Origin: Amylostereum areolatum | Taxonomy: Eukaryota > Basidiomycota > Agaricomycetes > Russulales > Stereaceae | Length of the DNA stretch: 64,000 nt | Assembly (NCBI GenBank): GCA_012932865.1 | Contig: SAXG01000001.1 | Location: 1,229,693-1,293,692 of the forward strand | Direction: 5' to 3' | In this document: in pieces, positions 33,158 to 43,980 of the stretch | Numbering within the stretch: the stretch's first letter is position 1 | Layout: every line of letters starts with the position of its first letter | Position numbers and translations under genes: made by a program | Notes under the pieces: generated by a model | Told to the model about the DNA's origin: nothing | Database searches by the model: none | What the model saw: only the letters and a program-made list of their open reading frames with translations

Positions 33158-34788
33158 ATGACAGAAGACAACGATGCCGCCGCGAGCTCTGCGCCTTTCG
33201 AAGGCCCCGAAAAGCTTCTCGAGATATGGTTCGCTCCCTCTCCAGCCCATATCCCGGACGCATCCTCCACCCCCGACGGTCGTTTCGGTCTCCGAAAAAT
33301 CCCCAGGTCCGTTTGGGAGGACATGCTCGCCATCGTCAAGTGTCAGGTGCTTAGCGTCATAGAGGGATCGGACATGGACGCTTACCTGCTCAGGCAAGTC
33401 GTCTTCCTCACCTCTCTCCAAAAATTTCCTCCCTCGTGAATCCCAACCCATAACGCCCAACCTGTCTTGTGCACACTGGGGCGCATCCCTACCCGTGGGA
33501 TAGGAACGTGGTGATCCTATACCCATCACTCGGACGCAAAAGCTTGTCAAAAGAGGATGTCCGACTCTCCACAGAAGTCAAAATATAGCCCCTTCGCGTT
33601 GTTCCAGAAAGCATCGCTCCAACAAACTCTACGATCACCAGTCTCATCTCACCTTGTTCTCGATGTCCTCCGTGATTCTATATTCGCTCGCTCACATCGC
33701 GCTATCCTCGCAGTGAATCTTCCTTTTTCGTGTCTCCCCACCGTCTCATCTTAAAGACGTGCGGCACGACCCTGAACCTCCTCGGACTCCCTCGCATTCT
33801 CGACATCGCACGCGAACAGGCCGCGCTTCCGTCCGTGTATCGCTGCTTTTACTCCAGGAAGGCATTCTTCTTTCCCGAGCGTCAAAAGGGCCCCCACCGT
33901 GAATGGAAGGACGAAGTCGAATTCCTCGATGGTATTTTCCACAACGGCGCGGCGTACACCGTCGGAAAAGTGAACGGCGACCACTGGTTACTGTACATCA
34001 CGGGCCCACCTGATGATACCGGCCTTAGCTCCCCTGCAGTGCCACCATCAATACTCTCTGACTCGGACCACCATCCCCCTCCAGAGTCACCGACCACCCG
34101 ACTTTCGGAAGGCATTTCTATTCCCCCTCAACATGGGGTGGACTACACGATCGAAATCCTCATGACCCAGTTGTCTCCCGAAGCTAGCGGTCACTTCATT
34201 TTTGGCGAGGAAGAGCATCCTGACACGACGCCAGCCTCCCGCGCCGAAGCACTTTCTTCCGCAATCGGAATCTCGGACATTTTCCCTCCGCACCTCACCA
34301 CACTCGACCCTTACGCCTTTTCGCCTTGCGGCTACTCCTCCAACGCGCTCATCAAATGGGGCGATACCTCCCCTGCAGCATGCGCACCGGGTATGACAGG
34401 CGAAGGCTATTACACCATTCACGTTACCCCCGAGGACGGCTGGTCCTACGCCAGCTTCGAGTGCAACGTGCCTCTGCCGGCAGCGCACGCCGACGCCGAC
34501 GCCACCGAACAGCGCATACCGGACATGCGTACGCTCGTTCGACGCGTCGTGGACATTTTCCGGCCGGCGCGCCTCTCGCTCACGCTCTTCGTCTCGAGTG
34601 CGGACAACGACGAGGCGGAGGAGGAGCGCGGGGAGAGTGCCATCGAGGCGGCGCAGAGGGCCTTCCGAGGGGCACTTACCTCCCGCGCGCCAGGGAGCAA
34701 CGGCCGTTTGTACAAGCGCACGGATAAGATCAACTACGAATTCGGAGACTACGACCTCGCGTTCGCCAGCTTCGAGCTAATGACGTGA
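33158..34788 (+). CDS. SPE2: S-adenosylmethionine decarboxylase proenzyme
   Basis: The key enzyme giving decarboxylated SAM for spermidine and spermine synthesis. Exon 1 carries FEGPEKLLEIWF, with the two catalytic or processing glutamates. Exon 2 begins at 33714 and the splice rebuilds SESSFFV, the self-cleavage site whose Glu-Ser bond is broken to make the pyruvoyl group. Downstream are CGTTLNLLGLP (catalytic Cys), ALPSVYRCFYSRKAFFFPE, the processing Ser in SPCGYSSNAL (about 34322) and the processing His in YYTIHVTPEDGWSYASFE (about 34410). The intron 33394-33713 is 320 nt and uses a GC donor. Inserts such as the Ser/Pro-rich PPDDTGLSSPAVPP stretch are lineage-specific. Length about 436 residues, somewhat above the roughly 400 usual in fungi. 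Confidence 0.93.
33394..33713 (+). other. GC-AG intron of AdoMetDC
   Basis: The donor reads CAG|GCAAGT (the GC-type consensus) and the acceptor is CTCGCAG. It is 320 nt, five to six times longer than most introns here. The splice falls two codons before the Glu-Ser self-cleavage bond. Reading through it meets a stop at 33439, giving a product without the pyruvoyl serine. Confidence 0.8.
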
Positions 34789-35237
34789 AGGGGGGTTAAA
34801 ATTTGCGCGCAGACCTCGTGCACGATTGTGGGTGGGCGTTTTTGCGTTACGTGGTGTTGCTGGCGAATGGGCGTTTCGAAGGGGGAGACCTGTGCCGGGT
34901 GGAGACGACGATTGGAGGATTCAGCTTCTTCGTATGGGCAAGATGTCGCGGTTGGGGGAAGAGAAGCAACGGACCGTCCGTAAAATGTGAATATATTTCA
35001 TTTCCCCGTGCCTTTGTCTTCTTTGCGCTATACCCCGTGCGGAGCGTCCATGCACGTATAGCTCGCGAGGGGGGGACTTTGATATGAAGTGATAGAGTGG
35101 GCCTTGTGACTCTGCCTGTCGGGGTCGGCCAATATGCGGAATGAGAAGGGCGGTGCGAAAACGTAAATCTTGGTGCATGTGGAGGTGGGTGACAATTCCC
35201 TGAGGTCGTCCGCCAGACGTGCATTTGCCTTTCTCGC
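34789..35237. other. Intergenic, AdoMetDC 3' region
   Basis: About 450 bp with no supported gene. Confidence 0.35.
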
Positions 35238-35771
35238 TCAACGACAGCGGAGGCGATTTCGCGACGGGGTCTTAGGTAACCTCATCTGGTAGAACACGCC
35301 CCGGCCAACCGCCGTGCATGAATTGGAAAGGTGATAACGACCATGACAACATGAACCCGACATAGCCTCGACAGGATCTCTGAACAGAAAAATCGGGCGG
35401 AAACTCGACCCTACCTTGTGCGCGCGTCTGTTCAAGTCGAGGTTCCGAATGCAGGGGATAAGGCTTGCGCCGGTCCATGCCAAGGCTGAACGCGACGGGG
35501 GAGATGACGAGCCTGAGCGAGGAATCAAGCTTACGCAGGGCGTGCCAGTGGCGGGGGGTGGGCACGCGCGCGTATGTCGTAAGTGCGTGTCGTTGAATTT
35601 TCCTGAATTGTACGGGTCGGTGGCGAAGATGGGACGATCTGAGGGAATCAGGAAAAGCGTGTCACCGATGGTTGATTTTACTCGGGGTTGAGCTGGAATC
35701 CTGCCAAATGTATCATTTAGCTGACGATAGGCTCGATGGCGACCTGGTGGAGATAGCGTTTGCACGGTCAT
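35238..35771 (-). CDS. Uncertain hypothetical open frame
   Basis: An open frame of about 177 codons with no domain that I recognise; it is Arg/Pro/Ser-rich. A possible minus-strand TATA (TATATAAG at about 36073-36080) lies 300 bp upstream, and a likely donor (AGGTAGGGTCG near 35415 on this strand) hints that it could be one exon of a spliced gene. It could equally be a chance open frame. Confidence 0.25.
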   Translation of the reverse strand: MTVQTLSPPGRHRAYRQLNDTFGRIPAQPRVKSTIGDTLFLIPSDRPIFATDPYNSGKFNDTHLRHTRACPPPATGTPCVSLIPRSGSSSPPSRSALAWTGASLIPCIRNLDLNRRAHKVGSSFRPIFLFRDPVEAMSGSCCHGRYHLSNSCTAVGRGVFYQMRLPKTPSRNRLRCR

Positions 35772-37431
35772 CGAAGGATCAAGAAGGATGAGAAGGAAGA
35801 GCTGATGACGTATCTTGGATTCATTTGTGCGAGAGGGGGGCGAACCTAGCCATGATTACGAATTGAATGGCACTTGGCAGCGACTGAACGATGGACTCCG
35901 GTCGATACCGGTGGAGAAAGACCTAAAATCCTACGGTTTGAAGATCAATGGGGTTATGGATGTCCGTGTCGAAAGAGCGCAAAATCAGCCTGAAGCACGC
36001 GTATCACAATACTTACTTTTGGTCAGTTCGGCAGGAAATGCTTAAGGTAGGCGACACCAGGAACCAGCACCCCCTTATATAAGCATCCCCGACCCCGTCT
36101 CGCTGCCTCAATAAGTTCCACAACATCCATCCTTTGCTCATTCTGACTCCGGAGATGTATAGAGGAGGGGTGTATGATATTGTCTCTGCAGCTACTTTTT
36201 TGAAAAAATAAATTCCGGGAGAGTTATTACAATCTTTAAGTAAAAGTCGGAAAACACCTCAAAATGCACTTAGCAGCTCAGCCAACCTGATTTAAAAAAT
36301 TTCGTATACGACGACCTCGCAGATTTTGCCGCTTACTAAGCACATCACGTGCCTACTGCCTGCCTTATTTGGCCGTAGGTACTAGGTAGGTACGAAACCA
36401 GGCTCAAAACGGCATCATACGTGCCAAATGGTGCATCAAGAAACGCAGGGTAAAGCCATTTGAGGATTCCGAACTGTGACCCAAGTTTATTCATCAAAAA
36501 AAAAAACCGGGTCGGACCCATACCTCCCAGATTTGCCGCCCACGTGACCTGTGCCTGATTACATAAGGGGTGCTGGTTCCTCGTGTCGCCTACCTTATGG
36601 AGATGCTTACCGCCGTAGATCGCCCGGAAGAGGGGCTGCGGAGGACAGTCGCTGTAGCGACCACGTCTATTTAAACAAACTGACGCTTGCCCGGACCAAA
36701 CGTACTTTTATGCAGGTGAGAATGCCGACTTTGAATATTTCTGCGATGAGGAGTAGAAGAGGGACCGAGAGGTTGGACGGCAGGGCGGCAGAAAGCGAGG
36801 GAGGAAGTGCCACGCGGGCGCCACGCGGTCTGCCTCGTTTCTCTCTTCCCGGTATTCTTTCCGCCTCTCCCTCCGACCTCGTGCGCCCACTTGAACAACT
36901 CATCTTCCCAAGACCACATGCATTCTCCGTCCCGTATCCGTATCTTCTCGACATTTTCCACCGTCTAGGAGCAATACTCGAAATGCATTAATTGCGTTGC
37001 ATTCGACGGAACCCCAGCGCCAGCAGTACCATTGGCAATCCTGCTGCATTGGAGTCTGGATCAGCGCCGAGGATCTCCCCGAGCCTGTCTCTTCTCTTCC
37101 AGTTCTCCTCTAGCTGTTCTAGGCTTTCTGAACCGCCGCATCCTCTTCTTCGAATCCGATTTCTTTGCCAGACCCTGCCCCCGATTTTCTGGAACTTGAA
37201 CTCTGCGTTTCCCCAATCCACCAGTGGTCTGGCGTACATGGACAGTCATGCGGCGGCGGCCACTGACCAGGCCAGGCGCGTCTTTCTTGTCATTCAGGCG
37301 CACCGCATGCCTCGACAACTTGATCTGTCTATGAACCTTCGCCCGGCTCTATAAGAACTCAATTGCTCCCTCAGAGTTGCCGGTCATTCGCCCCTGCTAC
37401 CGCCCTTTTACCTTCTTTCCCTCGCCCTTGG
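35772..37431. other. Intergenic region before the PP2C gene
   Basis: About 1.65 kb. AT-rich at 36180-36330, with an A11 run at 36498-36508. Open frames on both strands between 36550 and 37350 look antisense or chance (the Pro/Ser-rich plus frame 36992-37354 has no motif). An unrecognised 5' exon of the PP2C gene may lie here. Confidence 0.35.
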
Positions 37432-38916
37432 ATGTATAACCGCACCGTCTCTCTCTCTGCGGCGACTTCTACGGACCGTCTCCATGCCTTGAACGAGGTT
37501 CGAGATTTTTCGACCACCGACATGGGCCGCGGGGGCTCGCAACGGTGGACATACCGCGTCCTGGCCGAGCCAAATCTCTCCCATGAACTCAAACGGTTGG
37601 CGAACCCATTCTCCGCGCACGGTGTGGACGGGAGCACCTTTCAACCTTGTCCGATGCACGAATTCCGAAGCCAAGACCGTTACTGCACCGAGTCGTGGCC
37701 GGTACACGGCGGTGCTTGGCTATTTAACGCGGTTTTTGACGGTATTCCATGCATCGTTGACAGTCATTTGGATCCTGATCTATTTGTTCTTCAAGGCCAT
37801 GTCGGTCATGCGACCGTCGAGCACGCCCTACGCTCGATACCGCCCTCGATCCGACGTGCGCTCGACGCCCATCTACACGCGCACCGGGGAACGTTTTCCC
37901 CAGACGCGGTGTCGGCCATCCTCTCGGATGCTATCACCCGCTTCGACAGCTCCCTCGTCGACGACTTTGTGTCATTGTTCCCTGGGGGCGCTGCGGGTCT
38001 TCAACGCATGAGCGACGAGCACATTCGCCAACTGTTCCTCGACCGCTCGGTTGGCGCACAAAACTCGGCCTCGGCAGTTCGATGTCTGCACGGTACCACG
38101 GCACTGCTCTCGCTGACCGATCCTTCCCGCGAGCACCTTTGGATCGCCAACGTCGGCGACTGCCAAGCTGGTCAATCAATCTTTCTGACTACTGGCGGCG
38201 TCGTGACATACTGACCATCTGTTCCATAGTCCTCGGATCGCGGGATGCGCACGGCCAATGGACGACGCGATTCATGACAGCCTTGCACGACGGAGATAAC
38301 CCATCCGAGCTCAGTCGAATACAAGCCGAACACCCAGGGGAGCGCGACTGCTGCAGGGACAATCGCGTCATAGGCTTCCTCGGCCCCACACGTAGTGAGC
38401 TTCTTTTCATTGATCTCTCTGTTCCTTCGGGAGAAGGCGGATCCCGTGGACTGACCTGCTTTCTCTCATCCGGCAGCCCTCGGAGACGCCTGGCTCAAGA
38501 TGCCGGCCGTGTTTTCCCAGCGGGTGTTGTTGAACTTTCGCCGCGAGTGGAACGTCGACAGGCCCGAGACCTACATCTCACGGGTGAGAACGCCGCCATA
38601 CGTATCGAGCGTGCCGGACGTGCACCATCTGCCCCTACCGCGTCCCGCGCCGGGGCGAAGCAGGGACATGTTCCTTCTTATGTGCTCGGATGGCCTTCCC
38701 GACCTATATCAGGGGCGCGGACGTGCGGACATGGTTAGTCACTGGGTGAGGACGATTGGCCGGGCGTGGCGTTCGGGTGCACATGATAACCTTGCGCTGG
38801 CGCTGCTTCGAAACGCACTCGGAGGGGAGGACATCCGTTCGGTCTCGCAGCACTTGACGGTGGAAATGGAAGAGCGTTGGATGGACGACGTGACGGTGCT
38901 GGTCCAGAGACTATAG
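37432..38916 (+). CDS. PP2C-family protein phosphatase, PDP-like, probably mitochondrial
   Basis: Metal-dependent Ser/Thr phosphatase. The intron at about 37741-37794 joins to give VFDGHVGHATVEHAL, the PP2C metal-binding motif. Later: HGTTALLSLT, LWIANVGDCQA (metal or structural Asp), an intron at about 38171-38229, then RVIGFLGPT and, after an intron at about 38394-38477, LGDAWLK and FLLMCSDGLPDLY (metal Asp). The C-terminal WMDDVTVLVQRL carries the last Asp-Asp pair. The long insertions and the HPGE-x-DCC segment resemble the pyruvate dehydrogenase phosphatase-like branch, often mitochondrial; the Arg/Ser-rich N-terminus (YNRTVSLSAATSTDRL) would allow import but is not decisive. Confidence 0.85.
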
Positions 38917-39160
38917 ATGAGAGTCGTGCAGGTGCTTCTAGCGGGCGGGCCCGCGATACGTGTGCCATATAGACTTTTCTGACGATCACATCCGCTTTGG
39001 CTTCGCGTGGCGAACAGGTGGTCGCGAGCGAAAAGATGATATAACAACAAGCGGATGCCCACTATTTGCCTGCCTATAAAGTACACCTGAGCTTACAGGA
39101 GTGACGCGGACCCGATGAAAGGAAGCTCATAACCCCAAGATGGTGACGATAACGCAAAGC

Positions 39161-41080
39161 TTACAGCGCCGCGGCCTTTGTGCGCGCGATACAACGTGGA
39201 CAAAGCCGTTGGAAGAGCTCCACCATCGGCCATGTAATGCAGGCCTATAGCGCGCGGGCGGTTAGTCCACACGAGGTCTGGGCGTCACAAACAACAAAGG
39301 GTACGCACGATTCCAGCATCGCAGACCTCCCTCAATGTCGCCATCGATGTCCCGTGCTTCTTGTGTGCATAAACGAGAACGTCGTAGATCTGGGGTGAAA
39401 CGGGAATTCGTTGGAAGGCCGACAGCCCTTCCTGCATGACGCTTTCCGTCCCTGCTGCCATCCCGCCCGAAAACTTGTTCGCCTCCCCATCGACCTCTGC
39501 TACATAGGCGTTGCGAAGAATATCCTCCGTCTCCCGCTCGATGGTGAAGTACTGCTCGCGTGGGATCAGTAAAAGGTGGTACTTGCGGGAGCCCGAGCGT
39601 AGATGGTGGTATTCCGTCCAGAGCGCGGCGCGTTCCGTCAACGTTTCCTTTTCTTTCGTCACCACCGCGTGTGCCATGTTCGCGTACGCATCCGGAGGAA
39701 ACGCAGATATCTCCCGAAGCTCAGGGGAGAGGTTAGAGATGAATTGCAGAAGGGCCGCGTCGAAATCTCGTCGTGTTGGCATGTCGCTTGGGTTGACAGT
39801 GCGGATGCCTTGGAGGATCGGGCGCGGGAGGGGAGCAAAGGCTGCATGATACCAAGGTTCGAGGTGACGAGAGATTTCATGTGAGCGAGGCTTGGATCCA
39901 GATGTTGACCGTAGTAGCTCCGGTGGGCGAACTTTCTCCGCTCCAATCCATGAAGCTTCAGTTTGTGGCCGAACAGTGGGTTCCACGTCATCGGCCTCCA
40001 TCGCGTCATCTTCGCCGTCAGACCCCGGTGAATCCGAAGAGCGGTCGAATGACCTGTGGGAAAGCTTGCCCTTCGACCTGCTGTCTGGGCGCTCTGTGAT
40101 CCAACTCCCTGAGGCATACGCCTCGCTGTGGAGAGTTTCTGAAGGCTTCAAGGGGTGTGTTTGGTACGAAGAGTTGCGATTGAATGCGGGCACACTGGAG
40201 GCAGGCATGGTGGCGGGGGCCGATGCGGACGGGTAGAGCGCGCTGGAACGCGTGTCTTTGGGCGGTAGTGGTTGGGCAGACCCGGCTGGGTGCTTGTGCC
40301 GCCGCTTTGGCGTGTAGTTGCATTCTTTCGGGGCTTTATACAAGAGCATGAGCAGAGGCCACAAGAAGTGCCACCAGAGAGGCGCGAGGGGGACAGAAAT
40401 TTGGGATAACGATGGTGGCCAACGCGGCGAAAAACAAGATGAAAGACGTACCACCGTCCTGGGCACAAAAATTACACACTGGCAGCTGCCGATCGCACTG
40501 GAGACGTTGAGAGCGCTGCGATGGGCAAACATAGATTGGGACATACTTTGAGGTTGTGGTGGCGACAACTAGCAAATTCATCTATGAACTTGAGAAATAA
40601 GGAAAAGTGGCGAGAGGGCACGCACCGATCACAGCGTGGAATGCCACGATGTGCGGGGGTAGGAAGTGGCGTGTACAAGCAGTCCCTATTCACCCAAGAG
40701 CAATGGTTGCAAACTGGCTGTGCTCTGTCGCACTGCCTCGAGGGAAATGAATAAACCGGAGGGACGAAAAAGACGGCAGAGGGGAAGAGATGCAATGAGC
40801 CGCGTACGGCAGATGGAGGGGTGACGTTACCATACCTTGAGGTTGCTTAACCGGCACGAGTCGCATCTGTTACGGCTGTATCAGCACCCGTCCTCGATGG
40901 TCTATGCACGCGGCAGCGTGCGGCAAGGCGTATGTCCAATGGACCGTGAACGCACCTAGGCTTTCCTCTACGTCCCTTCCACTGCGATTGGCGAGGCATA
41001 AATGCCGTCGAATTGGGGGGATTTCCCGCCGGCTGATTATTCTCCGTTGGCCCCGGCGCGGAAACATGAGAGTCCGCCAT
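39161..41080 (-). CDS. Transcription factor with two tandem Zn2Cys6 clusters
   Basis: The ATG is at 41080 and the stop TAA at 39161-39163. Splicing builds two complete binuclear zinc clusters in a row. Cluster 1: CDSCRLSNLK joined to CDRAQPVCNHCSWVNRDC (spacing C2C6C6C2C6C), across an intron at about 40723-40836. Cluster 2: CDRCRHHNLK joined to CDRQLPVCNFC and AQDGEC (C2C6C6C2C5C), across introns at about 40569-40633, 40506-40550 and 40336-40450. A Ser-rich nuclear region follows, then a helical C-terminal part (about 39300-39850) with FDAALLQFISNLSPELREI and LIPREQYFTIERETEDILRN. It ends VELFQRLCPRCIARTKAAAL. There is no classical fungal-TF middle homology region. Target genes are unknown; its neighbour PP2C is convergent. 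Confidence 0.8.
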
Positions 41081-42557
41081 TTATTAAGGGAATGCGATCG
41101 GGGGAAACGGTGAGAAGTGGCTGTAAAAATACGAGATAGTAGCCTAGTAGCCTGAGAGTCACAAACGAGTTCGGAAGGCAACCAGGCTGGGAAATGGCGC
41201 GTACGATGCCACGACGGTGGGCGCTCGTGAAAGGGAAAAGTTCAAGAGGGGGGGAAGAGTCAAATGCCAGCTAGAGCGAGCTGAAAGCGATGTAGATCGC
41301 AATGGAGGGAAAAGAACGCGGACGGGCGGGATGCTGGGAGGGGGGCCACTGGTGGGTGTGGTTTGCGGACAAGCCGCAGCCCTGAACTTGGGAAGCTAGT
41401 TCGTTCTAAGCGTGATGAGTCACGCGTGACGAGGTTTTGGCTGCGTTGATTGGATACCCGGGGATTCGTCGCGTGTCGGTCTCGGAGATAAAAAGATCTG
41501 AGGTTACCCGAGGGCTCGAGATCGTGGAAGGGAACGAGTTTGAGGTCGAAAGGAGGAAGATGGGGAAAGTTTACGGAGGAGGTAGTCGACATTTATTCGC
41601 TGTTCTTACGTACCTAGTAGCCAAAATAAGATAAGAAAGTTCAACAAAGTCTGCGCCTTCGGGCCGGTCGGTCAAGCAATTTCTCAGCTTCAACTCCGTC
41701 GGCTTGCCTACGCCCGCCCCCTGTTCCTCCCTTCGGCTTTTCCTTTCGTCATATCGACTCTATTCGATGCAATCAGTATATGTATTATGCTGGTGCATAT
41801 GGTTCAGAAGGCAGGAATTTGGGTGAGCATGAGTAATGCACGCATTTGGCGCGTGGGCGCATCAAGGCACGTGCGACGCAGCCGACTCCTCGGACTCTCT
41901 ATCTTTCTACAACAATCATTCGTGCCAAGTCGTCCAGCGAGAGACCGCCCGCACCCTGCGCTCTGCGATTTTGCCATCGAGATCGTCAAGCTAGGCTTTC
42001 CATGTTTCATGGTACATGAGACCCAAGCCAGCGCACCAAGAAATCTGTTGCGACTATTCTGGGACGTCAAGATCGGAGCGGAGACCGTCAAGTCGGTCAC
42101 GGGAGATCGCCTTTATCGTCGTGTTCGCCTCCATCAGCACGCACTTTTGTCTCCCGCCTACAGTTTCCACCCCTTCTCCAGTCAGGCCCACCTACGGTCC
42201 TACTCTCCTTTCTTCTTCCCATCGTCCTTGATGAAGGTATCGCCTTTCAATTGGCTTTCACCGGTGACCCCCTTCCACTCCCAAACCGCGGACTTCGTAC
42301 ATACAATATCAGATGCATTACGCATAACAACGGCCGCGACCATATGGCTCCACTTCCTTCAATACCCCCATGTCATTCTTTGTAGACTTCTGGCGAGGTA
42401 TGCTGATGTCTTTGCGTGACGTCTCTGTTCACATTTCTCTGCATGCGATCCTTCGGAAGCACAGAGTCCACGTTCGTCCCCTGGCAGCCGTGTGTATATA
42501 AGTCTAGGTTCTAATCACCGTCGTCTTCCCTCGACGAAGCTCTTCCTTCCCCTACCA
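41081..42557. other. Intergenic region before secreted-protein gene A
   Basis: About 1.5 kb. The open frame 41787-42419 (plus) has no start context, splice partner or recognisable motif, so it is not called. A TATATAAG box lies at about 42495-42502, some 60 bp before the next ATG, and is its likely TATA box. Confidence 0.4.
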
Positions 42558-43634
42558 ATGGCCCGTCTTGCCCTCCTGTCTGTCTTGTTCTTGCAGTCTG
42601 TGTGGGCTGTTTCCGCTCTCACCAAGCGTCAAGGCGCGGCATATTTCGATCCTGCGGCGGGCGGCGGATCGATGTTAGACATCGTGGGCGACTCTGGACA
42701 GGGCGAGCCTATGAACGTAAGTGCTCGATTTCAGACTCTGCACTATCCTACCCGTCGTGCTCAATTGTGATTGCAGGTGATCGTTTCCGGTTTAAGCTCT
42801 CCTGCTGTTTTGACCGACGATGGCATCGTTAACTTCGCTCGTGCCATCGGCTTGTGAGTGCACGTTCGTCCGCCGATCTTGCTAATCTGACTCATGCCTG
42901 CTCCAAAGCTCCACTGAATGCTTCGGCATCCACCTCGGGGATCCCCAGCAAGCCAATCTCGGCGATGGAAACGGCGCGAAGAACCAAACCATCGAGCTCC
43001 GTCAAGATTTCGGCAACGCAGATGTTGGCACTTGCCTGGAGAGTTTGGTCGGTGGGAACCACTTCCGGTTAATTTAAGCGCCCATCCATACGCCTTCTCG
43101 TACTGATCCATGTTCGTTCTTGTCATTACACAGCGTGTTCCAGCAGAATGGACCCAGCGCCGACAGTAATGCAATGTTCCTTGCGTGAGTGCTTTATCAC
43201 AAGTCTCAGAATTGGTGCTGTCCTAACGTCTCTGCAGTGTTTCCCAGGAGGAGGTAACTTGTTACCGCTTATCGCCGTCAGAGCTGAGCTTAACATATGC
43301 GCGCACAGAACGTGACCGAAGGGCATACTATCAGTCCTGACGGCTACAATATCGGCCGGTACGTGTTGCGGTCTAGCGGTTTGGGTCTGTCAACTCAAAG
43401 GGGTTTGCATTTACAGCGATGCGCTCGTCTCTGCAGCGATCGGAACCACTTCTTTCGACGGGGTCACTTACAGCACTACCGCGCAGAACATCACGGGACT
43501 CATGGCTGCTGGCTCGACCGGCGTCAACCACGGTAAGCTTTCGCCTGTGCGGTGCCGACTTGGTCACGGGCTGACTACTCATAGGCATTGCTGTGGACGG
43601 CATTGTTACCCTGTTGACCGTTACGATTCAATGA
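42558..43634 (+). CDS. Secreted protein of unknown function, paralogue A
   Basis: The signal peptide is LALLSVLFLQSVWAVSA, with a KR dibasic pair soon after. The mature part starts AYFDPAAGGGSMLDIVGD. After the intron 42717-42776 comes VIVSGLSSPAVLTDDGI and NFARAIG, then ECFGIHLGDPQQANLGDGNG, TCLESLVGGNHFR, and, after several very short exons (42.8-43.3 kb), FDGVTYSTTAQNITGLMAAG. It ends HGIAVDGIVTLLTVTIQ. Two conserved Cys could form a disulphide. No named domain is recognised. A second copy with the same exon plan lies at 59803-60893 on the other strand. A small, secreted, Gly/Asn-rich basidiomycete protein: role unknown, perhaps an effector or a cell-surface protein. Confidence 0.75.
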
Positions 43635-43980
43635 ACGATCTCCTTAACGACTTCTTGGAAGCATTTTTACTCTTGGGCCTTATGAGCACATTGGTTCCTT
43701 CCTATTCACAACGTCTTAGTGTCTTTTCTTTATTTAACGACGCATGAAATGTATTTAGATAAGCACAGTTCGGTGGCGGAAAGCGCGACGGATGATGAAT
43801 GTATTCCGTTTACATGATGAACATGTACGAGTCATGCATGGTGTGATATGTATGCCTGGATGCTATAGTAGTACAACGTGCGGGGAAACCAACCTGGGAA
43901 GACCTATGCTCATGAACCATCCGAACTATTGTCTGGACATCTATCCACACTCGTCTCCCTTGAGAAAGCGAGCACTAAAA
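43635..43980. other. Convergent spacer
   Basis: About 350 bp between the stops of secreted protein A and DBF4; nothing assigned. Confidence 0.35.

Noticed and set aside
33557..33754. Open frame within the AdoMetDC intron
   Set aside because: It overlaps the intron acceptor and shows no similarity; probably chance.
36551..37354. Overlapping open frames on both strands before the PP2C gene
   Set aside because: Mutually antisense, low-complexity and without motifs.
41787..42419. Open frame of 210 codons, plus strand
   Set aside because: No start context, splice partner, domain or composition supporting a gene; likely chance.
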